Of a DNA stretch of 64,000 nucleotides, positions 52,425-59,771 are shown piece after piece. The notes below the pieces were generated by a model. That model was not told the origin of the DNA. It saw only the letters and a program-made list of their open reading frames with translations, and searched no databases. Position 1 is the stretch's first letter, and every line of letters begins with the position of its first letter. This stretch comes from Chrysiogenes arsenatis DSM 11915 (lineage in GTDB: Bacteria; Chrysiogenota; Chrysiogenetes; Chrysiogenales; Chrysiogenaceae), in contig NZ_KI273144.1 in the NCBI RefSeq assembly GCF_000469585.1, positions 170,753 through 234,752 of the forward strand, given 5' to 3'. The position numbers and the translations under genes are program-made.

Positions 52425-53819
52425 ATGCAGTCATTCATCAATATAAACCGTAGCGAGCCAAAGAAAACCGAAGTCAAAGAGCGGGTCAAGCATTTCGACG
52501 AAATCTACACCCTCTATAACCGTTCCAAGCTTGCGCAACAGGCTGATCGGTGCGTGCAGTGCGGCGATCCGTTCTGCTCCGCTAACGGCTGTCCCCTGAG
52601 TAACGCTATCCCTCAGTGGTTATTAGCGATTGCGGGCAACGATCTGAAAAAGGCGTTCCTGCTTTCCAACGAAACTTCGCCATTCCCCGAAATCCTCGGG
52701 CGTGTCTGCCCGCAAGCCAATCTGTGCGAGGGTGCGTGCACGCTGGCTGACGGCTACGGCGCTATCACCATTGGCTCCATTGAAGCCACAATTACCGACT
52801 TAGCCTTTCAACAGGGGTTGTCGATTGAATTTCCGCCGCTCCGCCCAAATCTAAAAGTGGCCGTTGTCGGCTCCGGCCCAGCGAGTATGTCGGCGGCACA
52901 TTTTCTGTTGCGCGCTGGGATTAAGGTGGAAATGTTTGAGCGTGCCGACCGTGCTGGCGGTTTGTTAACCTACGGTATTCCTGGCTTTAAACTGAGCAAG
53001 GATATTGTCGACTCGCGGATTGAACTCCTCAAAAAAGCTGGCATGGTGCTACATCTTGGCACGACAATTGGTGTCGATCTGTCACTCAAACATTTGCATG
53101 ATTCCTTCGACGCCGTCTTTCTCGGTGTTGGCGCGACGGGCGGCAAGCGTTCCGGCCTTACCAACGAAGATCACCCCAGCGTTTTTATCGCGATGGAGTA
53201 CCTGACGCACATTCAGAAAAAGCTTTTTGGCATGGACTCTGATCCTCGCTTTAGCGTCAAAGGGAAGAAGGTCGTCGTCATCGGCGGTGGTGATACTGCC
53301 ATGGATTGCCTGCGCACCGCCGTGCGTGAAGGTGCCGAGAGTGTCAAATGTCTCTATCGGCGCGACGAAGTGAACATGCCAGGCAGCCCGAAAGAATATA
53401 TCAATGCCCGCGAAGAAGGGGTTGGCTTCCTGTTTAACGCTAGCCCGCGGAAAATAGAGCTGGGCAAGCAAGGCGATATTGCAGGGGTAGAACTCGTACG
53501 TACCCGACTGGGCAAACCGGGCGAAGATGGTCGCGCCCAAATTGAAGAGATCCCCCGCAGTGAATTCTGTGCCCCTGCCGATGTTGTCATTCTCGCACTC
53601 GGCTTTGATATTGAGTCGGTCAGCTATTTGAGCGAAGTTGGTGTCGAAGTCAACCGCTGGGGACAAGTGGTGGTTGACGCGCAGACTGGCAAAACCAGCA
53701 ATCCAAAAATCTATGCCGGTGGCGATTGTCAGCGTGGCGCCGACTTAGTCGTTACCGCCGCTCGCGATGGACGACAGGCGGCATTGGCCATAACACTCGA
53801 ACTGCTTGGCAACAACTAA
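52425..53819 (+). CDS. gltD: glutamate synthase, small subunit
   Basis: A 464-residue protein with an N-terminal double [4Fe-4S] domain (CVQCGDPFCSANGCPLSNAI and CPQANLCEGACTL), the FAD loop VAVVGSGPASMSAAHFLLRA, the NADPH loop VVVIGGGDTAMDCLRTAVRE and the end motif IYAGGDCQRGADLVVTAARD. It oxidises NADPH and passes electrons to GltB. GGAG eight bases upstream of the ATG. Confidence 0.97.
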   Translation: MQSFININRSEPKKTEVKERVKHFDEIYTLYNRSKLAQQADRCVQCGDPFCSANGCPLSNAIPQWLLAIAGNDLKKAFLLSNETSPFPEILGRVCPQANLCEGACTLADGYGAITIGSIEATITDLAFQQGLSIEFPPLRPNLKVAVVGSGPASMSAAHFLLRAGIKVEMFERADRAGGLLTYGIPGFKLSKDIVDSRIELLKKAGMVLHLGTTIGVDLSLKHLHDSFDAVFLGVGATGGKRSGLTNEDHPSVFIAMEYLTHIQKKLFGMDSDPRFSVKGKKVVVIGGGDTAMDCLRTAVREGAESVKCLYRRDEVNMPGSPKEYINAREEGVGFLFNASPRKIELGKQGDIAGVELVRTRLGKPGEDGRAQIEEIPRSEFCAPADVVILALGFDIESVSYLSEVGVEVNRWGQVVVDAQTGKTSNPKIYAGGDCQRGADLVVTAARDGRQAALAITLELLGNN

Positions 53820-53891
53820 GGTATCCAATAACGCGAGGTGATGGCTCGCCGAAAACCATCAGCGAGACATCAATATAATCAGGGTGAAAGC

Positions 53892-55157
53892 ATGCAGCCA
53901 ACGCGAATTTTGGTAGTTGAAGATGAAGGTGTTGTGGCACTGGACATTGAAAGAACGTTACGGAGACTGGGGTATGAGGTATGCGGCTCATGCCCCTCTG
54001 CCGAAGAAGCACTGGAAAGCATCACCCCTCTTATGCCTGACATTATCCTGATGGATATCATGTTGCGGGGCGAAATGGACGGCATTAATGCCGCCGACAT
54101 CATCCGCCATCGCCATGGACTCCCTGTTGTTTTTCTCACGTCGCATGCCGACCGCCCAACGCTTGAGCGCGCTAAGGTGACCAAACCATTCGGCTATATC
54201 CTGAAACCATTTGATGATCGCGAACTGCATTCCAATATCGAAATGGCACTTCACAGTCACCGTATCGAAAAAAAACTGGAAGAGAGTGCCGAACTCTTTC
54301 GCGCCGTATCAGAAAATGCTGTGGCTGCCGTATTTATCATCTGTGAAGATCAGATTATCTATGCCAACGACGCCTTCCTGAAAATTATCGACTACGATGC
54401 CGCAGAGCTCGCCACACTCCGTTTTTCGGAACTGTTGCCAGCAGAATCCCGCGACATTGCCGAGCTGATTCAATGTTGCCAACTCGCGCCGAATCGCTAC
54501 CAAAGAACCATTCAACTGATTGCAAAATCAGGCACTCCCCGTTGGGTAGAACTTGCCACCAATAGCATTATGCTGCAAAATCGATGTTCCGCTATTGCCA
54601 CCGCGCTTGACGTCAGTCTCCTCAAAGAGCTTCAGGAAAAACTCGAGATTTCTGCCAGCACCGATATGCTTACGGGAAGCTTTAACCGCCGCAAATTAGA
54701 CGAAAGTTTCGCACAGGAAAAACACCGTTCCTTCCGCTATCAAGTCCCATTCTGTCTGGCCATTTTCGACATCGACCACTTTAAACAGGTCAACGATACC
54801 CATGGACACTCAGTTGGCGACGATGTACTCCGCACACTCGCAGCGCTTGTTGCTAAATCACTGCGTCCCAATGATTCCCTTTTCCGCTGGGGCGGCGAAG
54901 AGTTTGCGATTCTGACATCCGGCATTGAAGGGGATTCGGCGTATCACATGGCAGAACGGCTCCGGCAGATCATCGCCAACTTTACATTTGAGAGTATTGG
55001 CCGCCTGACTGTCAGTTTTGGCATTGCTGAGTCGTGCGAAGCAGATACCCTTGATTCACTCTTCTTGCGGGCGGACGCGGCGCTGTATCAGTCAAAAGTT
55101 CAAGGACGCAATCGGGTTACCTTGGCGCCAAAACCCACGCCGCATGAACCGTCATGA
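53892..55157 (+). CDS. response regulator with PAS and GGDEF (diguanylate cyclase) domains
   Basis: A 421-residue cytosolic protein: receiver (ILVVEDEGVVALDIERTLRR, phospho-Asp in DIILMDIMLRGEMDG), a PAS domain (ELFRAVSENAVAAVFIICED) and a GGDEF domain with FRWGGEEFAIL. The signature is GGEEF, an active form, and an inhibitory-site RxxD (RPND) lies five residues before it, so product feedback by c-di-GMP is expected. Start at ATG 53892 with AGGGTGA upstream; a longer frame is rejected. Its stop overlaps the next gene, a PAS histidine kinase, by four bases, indicating a kinase-regulator pair that controls c-di-GMP. Confidence 0.92.
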   Translation: MQPTRILVVEDEGVVALDIERTLRRLGYEVCGSCPSAEEALESITPLMPDIILMDIMLRGEMDGINAADIIRHRHGLPVVFLTSHADRPTLERAKVTKPFGYILKPFDDRELHSNIEMALHSHRIEKKLEESAELFRAVSENAVAAVFIICEDQIIYANDAFLKIIDYDAAELATLRFSELLPAESRDIAELIQCCQLAPNRYQRTIQLIAKSGTPRWVELATNSIMLQNRCSAIATALDVSLLKELQEKLEISASTDMLTGSFNRRKLDESFAQEKHRSFRYQVPFCLAIFDIDHFKQVNDTHGHSVGDDVLRTLAALVAKSLRPNDSLFRWGGEEFAILTSGIEGDSAYHMAERLRQIIANFTFESIGRLTVSFGIAESCEADTLDSLFLRADAALYQSKVQGRNRVTLAPKPTPHEPS

Positions 55158-57295
55158 GAAAAGTTCCGGTTCCGATCGACTCGCTCCCCGATATTGTTTT
55201 CTGTAAAGATCGTGAAGGCCTGTATGTTGAGTGCAACAAAGCGTTTGAAGCGCTTTTCGGGCGCACACGCGAAGAAATTCTTGGTTTACGTGATAACGAC
55301 TTTATCCCACAAACGCATGCCGATCTCTTCTACACCGAAGATCAATCCATCATTCATGAAGGCTGTACCATCCGCTCGGATTCATGGATAAAAACTCCCG
55401 ACGGAAATTTTGTACTCTTCGATGTGGTCAAGATCCCGCTGCGTGATGCTTCCGGTGCGATTATCGGCGTATTTGGTACAGGGCGGGACATTACCGACCG
55501 CGAATCACTGCGGATAAAACTGGAACAAAGCGAACAACGACTGCGCCAGGCGCACGCCCTTGCAGGGATGGGACACTGGGAGTGGAATCTTGTCACAAAC
55601 ACCTGTTATTGGTCAGAAGAGTATTATGAAGTCATCGGGCATGATACCAACAAACTTGTGGCCAGTTGCCACTCAATGACCGACATTACCCACCCTGATG
55701 ACCGAAAAATTTTAGATGATTTCATGTCAGCGGTTTTTTCCGCAAACCCCGATCCAATCTTCCGGCTTGAATACCGCATTATCACTGCCACCGGCGCGGT
55801 ACGAACGATTAGCACTCAAGGAGAAGTGATTTTTGATTCCTATGGCACCCCCAGTAAAATCTGCGGCGTCACGCGTGATATCAGCCAAGTGAAAGCTTCG
55901 CGCAAAACCATCGAGCAGTTAAAATCAGCGCTCGATAACAGTTCGGAAGCCGTATTAATCCACACCGGCAGAGGAAAATTTTTGTACGTCAACCAAGCGG
56001 TGGCAGATATTTACAGGTACAGCGTTCAGGATTTCCTGCACCGTGTCCGGCTCTGGGATCTTGATCCAGCTATCACCGCCGAGAATATTGATCGCGTCAT
56101 GCAAACCGTTCGCGAACAAAAAGCCGTACATCTTGAGCTCAACAATCGTCGCAGTAATGGCGAAGTATTCCCCGCCCATATCCGCGTCGAACAACACTTT
56201 CATGATGGCGAAGAGTTCTTTCTGGTGATTGTCCGTGACCTGACCGAAGAACGGCAGAAGCAACGGGCATGGGAAGCATTGATCGCCAAAAATACCGTAT
56301 TAGAGAATATGAATGATGCCATTTTTATCCACGAAGTTGATGGACGTCTTTTAGAAGTCAACCAGAAAACACTTGAAATGTACCGCATTGAGTTCGGCGA
56401 CGAAAGCTATCAGCGTGCAATTACCTACGATATCGCCAAAGATCTTTCAGGACCCGACAACGACCTTGCTGGGCTGACTGCGCTCTGGCAACGGGTAATC
56501 AATGGCGAAATCGCCCGCTTTGAGTGGCAGGCACGGCGTCCACTTGATGGATCGCTGTTCTATGTCGAAGTCATTCTGCGGAAAATATCGCTCTATAACC
56601 GCGAAGTTATCCTTGCCAACGTACGCGATATCACCGAACAAAGAGAATTACGCGAGCAGATCATTTCATCATTACGCGAAAAAGAGCTGATGCTGAAAGA
56701 GATCCACCACCGCGTCAAAAATAACATGCAAGTCGTCTCCAGCCTGCTGAATCTGCAATCCTACCATGCACGCGACAACCATGAAATCGTTACTATTCTG
56801 GCCGAGTGCCAAGAGCGTGTTCGTTCCATGTCGCTGATTCACGAACGACTATACCGCTCGGAAAACCTCTCGCATATCGATTTTTCCGAATACATTCAGT
56901 CACTCGCGCACGGATTATTCCGTAGCTATGTCGCTGCGCCACGACAAATACACTTTCATACCGACGTTGACGCCGTGCCGCTGGATATCAACACCGCAAT
57001 ACCGCTCGGACTCATCCTGAATGAGCTTATTTCCAATGCGTTAAAGCATGCCTTTACCTTACACCAGACCGGTAATTTGACCGTGACACTAAGAAGTAGC
57101 GCCGAGCAGATGGCGTTATGCGTCATTGACGATGGTGTCGGATTACCCGAAGGGTTCGATGCCACCTCCGGCGGCAGTCTCGGTCTGGAACTGGTACGCA
57201 CACTTGCATTACAGTTAAGCGGCACATTCAGCTTGACACACCATGCCGGTGGCGGCTCATGCGCAATGGTAGAGTTTCCTTTTCGGAAGGGGTAG
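55154..57295 (+). CDS. multi-PAS histidine kinase of HisKA_2 type
   Basis: A 713-residue protein without membrane segments. Four PAS domains can be traced: about residues 9-120 (DIVFCKDREGLYVECNKAF), 131-250 (MGHWEWNLVTNTCYWSEEYY), 253-370 (AVLIHTGRGKFLYVNQAV) and 377-500 (NDAIFIHEVDGRLLEVNQKT). The kinase core is HisKA_2: LKEIHHRVKNNMQVVSSLLN carries the phosphorylated His at about residue 517, followed by an ATPase with NALKHAF and DDGVGLPEGFD. It should phosphorylate the receiver of the diguanylate cyclase encoded directly before it. What the PAS domains sense (redox, light, small ligand) is unknown. Confidence 0.92.
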   Translation: MRKVPVPIDSLPDIVFCKDREGLYVECNKAFEALFGRTREEILGLRDNDFIPQTHADLFYTEDQSIIHEGCTIRSDSWIKTPDGNFVLFDVVKIPLRDASGAIIGVFGTGRDITDRESLRIKLEQSEQRLRQAHALAGMGHWEWNLVTNTCYWSEEYYEVIGHDTNKLVASCHSMTDITHPDDRKILDDFMSAVFSANPDPIFRLEYRIITATGAVRTISTQGEVIFDSYGTPSKICGVTRDISQVKASRKTIEQLKSALDNSSEAVLIHTGRGKFLYVNQAVADIYRYSVQDFLHRVRLWDLDPAITAENIDRVMQTVREQKAVHLELNNRRSNGEVFPAHIRVEQHFHDGEEFFLVIVRDLTEERQKQRAWEALIAKNTVLENMNDAIFIHEVDGRLLEVNQKTLEMYRIEFGDESYQRAITYDIAKDLSGPDNDLAGLTALWQRVINGEIARFEWQARRPLDGSLFYVEVILRKISLYNREVILANVRDITEQRELREQIISSLREKELMLKEIHHRVKNNMQVVSSLLNLQSYHARDNHEIVTILAECQERVRSMSLIHERLYRSENLSHIDFSEYIQSLAHGLFRSYVAAPRQIHFHTDVDAVPLDINTAIPLGLILNELISNALKHAFTLHQTGNLTVTLRSSAEQMALCVIDDGVGLPEGFDATSGGSLGLELVRTLALQLSGTFSLTHHAGGGSCAMVEFPFRKG

Positions 57296-57318
57296 GTGAG
57301 CATCATCCCAAAAATATT

Positions 57319-57346
57319 TTGTAACCTTGGGCAACCATTTCCGTTC
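57319..57346 (+). promoter_or_regulatory. ECF-type promoter of the sigma factor operon
   Basis: TGTAACCTT (57320-57328), 13 bases, then CGTT (57342-57345). The same elements with the same spacing occur at 59677-59702. GTAACC and CGTT are typical of ECF sigma -35 and -10 elements. The sigma gene's ATG is eight bases beyond the -10, so the message would have almost no leader. Confidence 0.7.
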
Positions 57347-57353
57347 CCCTTGT

Positions 57354-57872
57354 ATGCAATCAACCTTCGCTGAATTTTATCATCGCTACCAGCGTGAGCT
57401 GTATTACTACCTACTGAAAGTTACCGGATGCGTGGATGATGCGGCGGAGCTTATGCAGGAAAGTTTTGCCCGCTATTTCGAACACTATCACCACGAACAA
57501 CCTTCGCGCTCACTCCTGTATACGGTTGCCAGAAACGCATCCATTGATCGCTTTCGACAACATCATGAACATGTTGCGTTTGATCCAGAATGCCATGCGC
57601 AAAGTAGCGAGTCACTTGAAACAGAGGCCTGCCAACGCGAACAATTTAAGAACGTGTTGTGTGCGATGCAGCATCTACCGCTCGATGAGCGTGAAGTATT
57701 GGCGCTGGCAACCATAGAGGATCTTTCCTACCGAGAAATTGCGAGCATCCTCGGCTGGAGCGAAGGAAATGTAAAAGTTCGCGTGCACCGCGCACGGCAA
57801 GCACTTCGTCAAGTTTTGTCACATTCGCGAAAGCAAGCGCGTGTTTCAACGGGAGGACACCATGAAGAATGA
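57354..57872 (+). CDS. ECF-type RNA polymerase sigma factor
   Basis: A 172-residue sigma factor with only regions 2 and 4: FAEFYHRYQRELYYYLLKVT and DDAAELMQESFARYF (region 2), then LPLDEREVLALATIEDLSYR and EIASILGWSEGNVKVRVHRA (region 4, helix-turn-helix). It directs RNA polymerase to dedicated promoters. No good ribosome site precedes ATG 57354, and a TTG nine codons earlier lacks one too; the promoter-like motif just upstream suggests a leaderless message. The downstream gene, which starts inside its 3' end, encodes a membrane anti-sigma-like protein. It probably controls its own operon and the lipoprotein gene at 59772. Confidence 0.9.
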   Translation: MQSTFAEFYHRYQRELYYYLLKVTGCVDDAAELMQESFARYFEHYHHEQPSRSLLYTVARNASIDRFRQHHEHVAFDPECHAQSSESLETEACQREQFKNVLCAMQHLPLDEREVLALATIEDLSYREIASILGWSEGNVKVRVHRARQALRQVLSHSRKQARVSTGGHHEE

Positions 57873-58524
57873 AGAGCTTATTAGTCTCTATATCGATGAT
57901 GAACTATCGCTGACTCAAAAAAAAGCATTTGTGGGGTGCGTACACGAAAATCCATCGTATGTGGCTGAAGTGCATGAATTTATCGACCAGGAACTCATGC
58001 TTCATGCAGGCGATACACTCCCGCTTCCGAAAAACTTCGAAGTGCCGCAGCAGACGCACTCAATACCTTCTGTGGCGTCCGTACAGAAAAAGAAACTACT
58101 CGATCATCCTTTTGTGCGGTACGGAAGTGGTTGGGTAGCGGCAGCGGGAATCTTCCTCTTTCTGTTTGCCCACTACCGACCAATGCCACTACAAACCACG
58201 CCAACACTCGCATCAGATATTGCAACAATACGCTATCAGCCAGATGCGCCAGCACCCCTACGGGAATACCGTTTTCTGCTGTATGAACCACAGGCGCAAG
58301 AGGTTTCTGTCGTCGGTAGTTTTAATAATTGGCAGCCAATTCCGTTAAGCGCGTTGGGCACATCAGGCTACTGGGAACTGCACTTACCACTTCCTGCAGG
58401 GGAGTACGCCTATACTTTTCAAATTGATGGCGTTCTGTCGTTGCCAGATCCCACTGTCCCCTATGTACAGCCCGATGGCTTTGGGGGTGTCAACTCAATT
58501 TTAGTGGTGGGGGACATGCTGTGA
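57862..58524 (+). CDS. anti-sigma-like membrane protein with periplasmic glycogen-binding (CBM48/AMPK-beta) domain
   Basis: A 220-residue protein in three parts. Residues 1-85: cytosolic, with LISLYIDDELSLTQKKAF, as in anti-sigma N-termini. Residues 88-104: one membrane helix (GWVAAAGIFLFLFAHY). Residues 137-216: a CBM48/AMPK-beta domain, with VVGSFNNWQPIPL (Trp157), GYWELHLPLPAGEYAYTFQI, DPTVP and the end PDGFGGVNSILVV. One of the two ligand tryptophans of AMPK-beta is kept (Trp157); the second position is Leu. By topology the sugar-binding part is outside the inner membrane, so it could sense a glucan or envelope glycan and release the sigma factor. No zinc-type HxxxCxxC motif. GGGAGG upstream of the ATG; overlaps the sigma gene by 11 bases. 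Confidence 0.82.
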   Translation: MKNEELISLYIDDELSLTQKKAFVGCVHENPSYVAEVHEFIDQELMLHAGDTLPLPKNFEVPQQTHSIPSVASVQKKKLLDHPFVRYGSGWVAAAGIFLFLFAHYRPMPLQTTPTLASDIATIRYQPDAPAPLREYRFLLYEPQAQEVSVVGSFNNWQPIPLSALGTSGYWELHLPLPAGEYAYTFQIDGVLSLPDPTVPYVQPDGFGGVNSILVVGDML

Positions 58525-58889
58525 GCCGTTTAAAACAGTTCTTTGTAGCGTTTATCCCCGTAACGATGCTCTCCGCAAGTGGATGCGCTACGCATACAAT
58601 AAAACAAAATGGGCCGATGCTTGAGTTCGTCATGCAGATACCAGAAGCAAAATCTGTAGTGTTAGCAACATCATACGACGACTTTGTCCATCACCCCGTA
58701 CAACGCAACAAGGATAATATATGGAGCATCACCCTGCATATGCCACTGGCAACTCAACCCATTCGATACTTTACTGTGATTGATGGCATTCCCATATTGC
58801 CAGAATGCCCTTTGCGAGAACCTGATGGCTTTGGTGGCTATAATTGCCTGTATGAATTGAAATATACCATAGCGGAGAACGGCTCATGA
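58521..58889 (+). CDS. small lipoprotein with a CBM48-like fold
   Basis: A 122-residue protein with a GTG start overlapping the anti-sigma stop (GTGA). The signal peptide ends at a lipobox-like SASGC (Cys22). The remaining 100 residues look like a shortened CBM48-type domain: strands near LEFVMQIPEAKSVVLAT, then NIWSITLHMPLATQPIRYFT and finally REPDGFGGYNCLYEL, which repeats the PDGFGG-x-N end of the domain in the preceding protein. Probably the two domains share ancestry. Outer or inner membrane attachment is expected; what it binds is not visible. Confidence 0.75.
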   Translation: MSRLKQFFVAFIPVTMLSASGCATHTIKQNGPMLEFVMQIPEAKSVVLATSYDDFVHHPVQRNKDNIWSITLHMPLATQPIRYFTVIDGIPILPECPLREPDGFGGYNCLYELKYTIAENGS

Positions 58890-59668
58890 AAACGCACCCT
58901 TTCCTTTGGCTGTTGAAGGCCATTTGTTTTATTCTTCTCCTCGCACTTGCGGTACATGCAGAGGAAGCTTTCTACCAAGCATTGGAGAACTCGGGATGGA
59001 ATGAGACAGAAAAAAACCAGCTGACAATGATAGTGCAACAAGCCGAGCAGGATGGGCTTCCCACCTCTCCCTTGCATGCCAAAGTGTACGAGGGAATGGC
59101 AAAAAATATCCCTGCAGAAAGAATTATTCGTGCGGTATCACTGGCGAATGAGCAGCATAAAGCTGCCCGAACTCTGAGCACAAAACTTTCGCAAGCGCCC
59201 CTTGAACAGAACGCTCTCTTCGAGCATGCCGTCGAAGCAATGACGGCTGGTATTCCAGCACAATCCATTATGGCAGTCATGTCGCACCAGCATTTTTCTC
59301 ACCCAGGGGTTGCGCAAGAAACTTTAGCTCTCATGCGCGATCTTGCGCGTCGAGGCTCTTCAGCAGAAGAAGTAGAAAATCTCGCACAAACTATCGCCAA
59401 ATCACGCCTGAGCAAACGAGAAATTGGAGAGTTGCGCACAGAAATTACTCGGCACGGCAGATGGGGAAAATCAGACACATTTACGCGTGATATTACGCGC
59501 CGTGTTTCTCGTGGCGAGCGCGGATCTGCCGCCGTTCGCGGAAGCTCTTCCGGGGGGAGTAGTAGCCAAAAGAGCACAAACAGCAGCAATCCATCGCGTA
59601 AAGGGAGCGGTTCTTCCGGTGGAAGTCACGGCTCATCCAAAGGTGGTGGGTCTGGAAGCGGGAGATAA
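58886..59668 (+). CDS. secreted protein with Ser/Gly-rich C-terminal tail
   Basis: A 260-residue protein with a signal peptide (LWLLKAICFILLLALAVHA, cleavage about residue 25), an all-helical body of about 185 residues (AFYQALENSGWNETEKNQL and later repeats of helical Ala/Glu segments), and a low-complexity tail from about residue 212 made of Ser, Gly, Lys and Asn (RGSSSGGSSSQKSTNSS and so on, ending SGSGR). No catalytic motif is seen. The start overlaps the lipoprotein stop by four bases. The helical part could interact with the other envelope members of the unit; the tail is reminiscent of flexible linkers or surface-exposed ends. Function unknown. Confidence 0.78.
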   Translation: MKTHPFLWLLKAICFILLLALAVHAEEAFYQALENSGWNETEKNQLTMIVQQAEQDGLPTSPLHAKVYEGMAKNIPAERIIRAVSLANEQHKAARTLSTKLSQAPLEQNALFEHAVEAMTAGIPAQSIMAVMSHQHFSHPGVAQETLALMRDLARRGSSAEEVENLAQTIAKSRLSKREIGELRTEITRHGRWGKSDTFTRDITRRVSRGERGSAAVRGSSSGGSSSQKSTNSSNPSRKGSGSSGGSHGSSKGGGSGSGR

Positions 59669-59676
59669 AAAAACTT

Positions 59677-59703
59677 TGTAACCTTTTGGGCATTACACCG
59701 TTT
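59677..59703 (+). promoter_or_regulatory. ECF-type promoter of the DUF2202 lipoprotein gene
   Basis: TGTAACCTT (59677-59685), 13 bases, then CGTTT (59699-59703): identical in both elements and spacing to the motif before the sigma gene. A 60-base leader follows, containing the perfect hairpin TCCGGC-CTA-GCCGGA (59741-59755) just before the ribosome-binding site. Confidence 0.75.
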
Positions 59704-59771
59704 ACTCATACAGATGGGCAACAACGCCATCCACAATATTTCCGGCCTAGCCGGATAAAGAGGTGATACGT

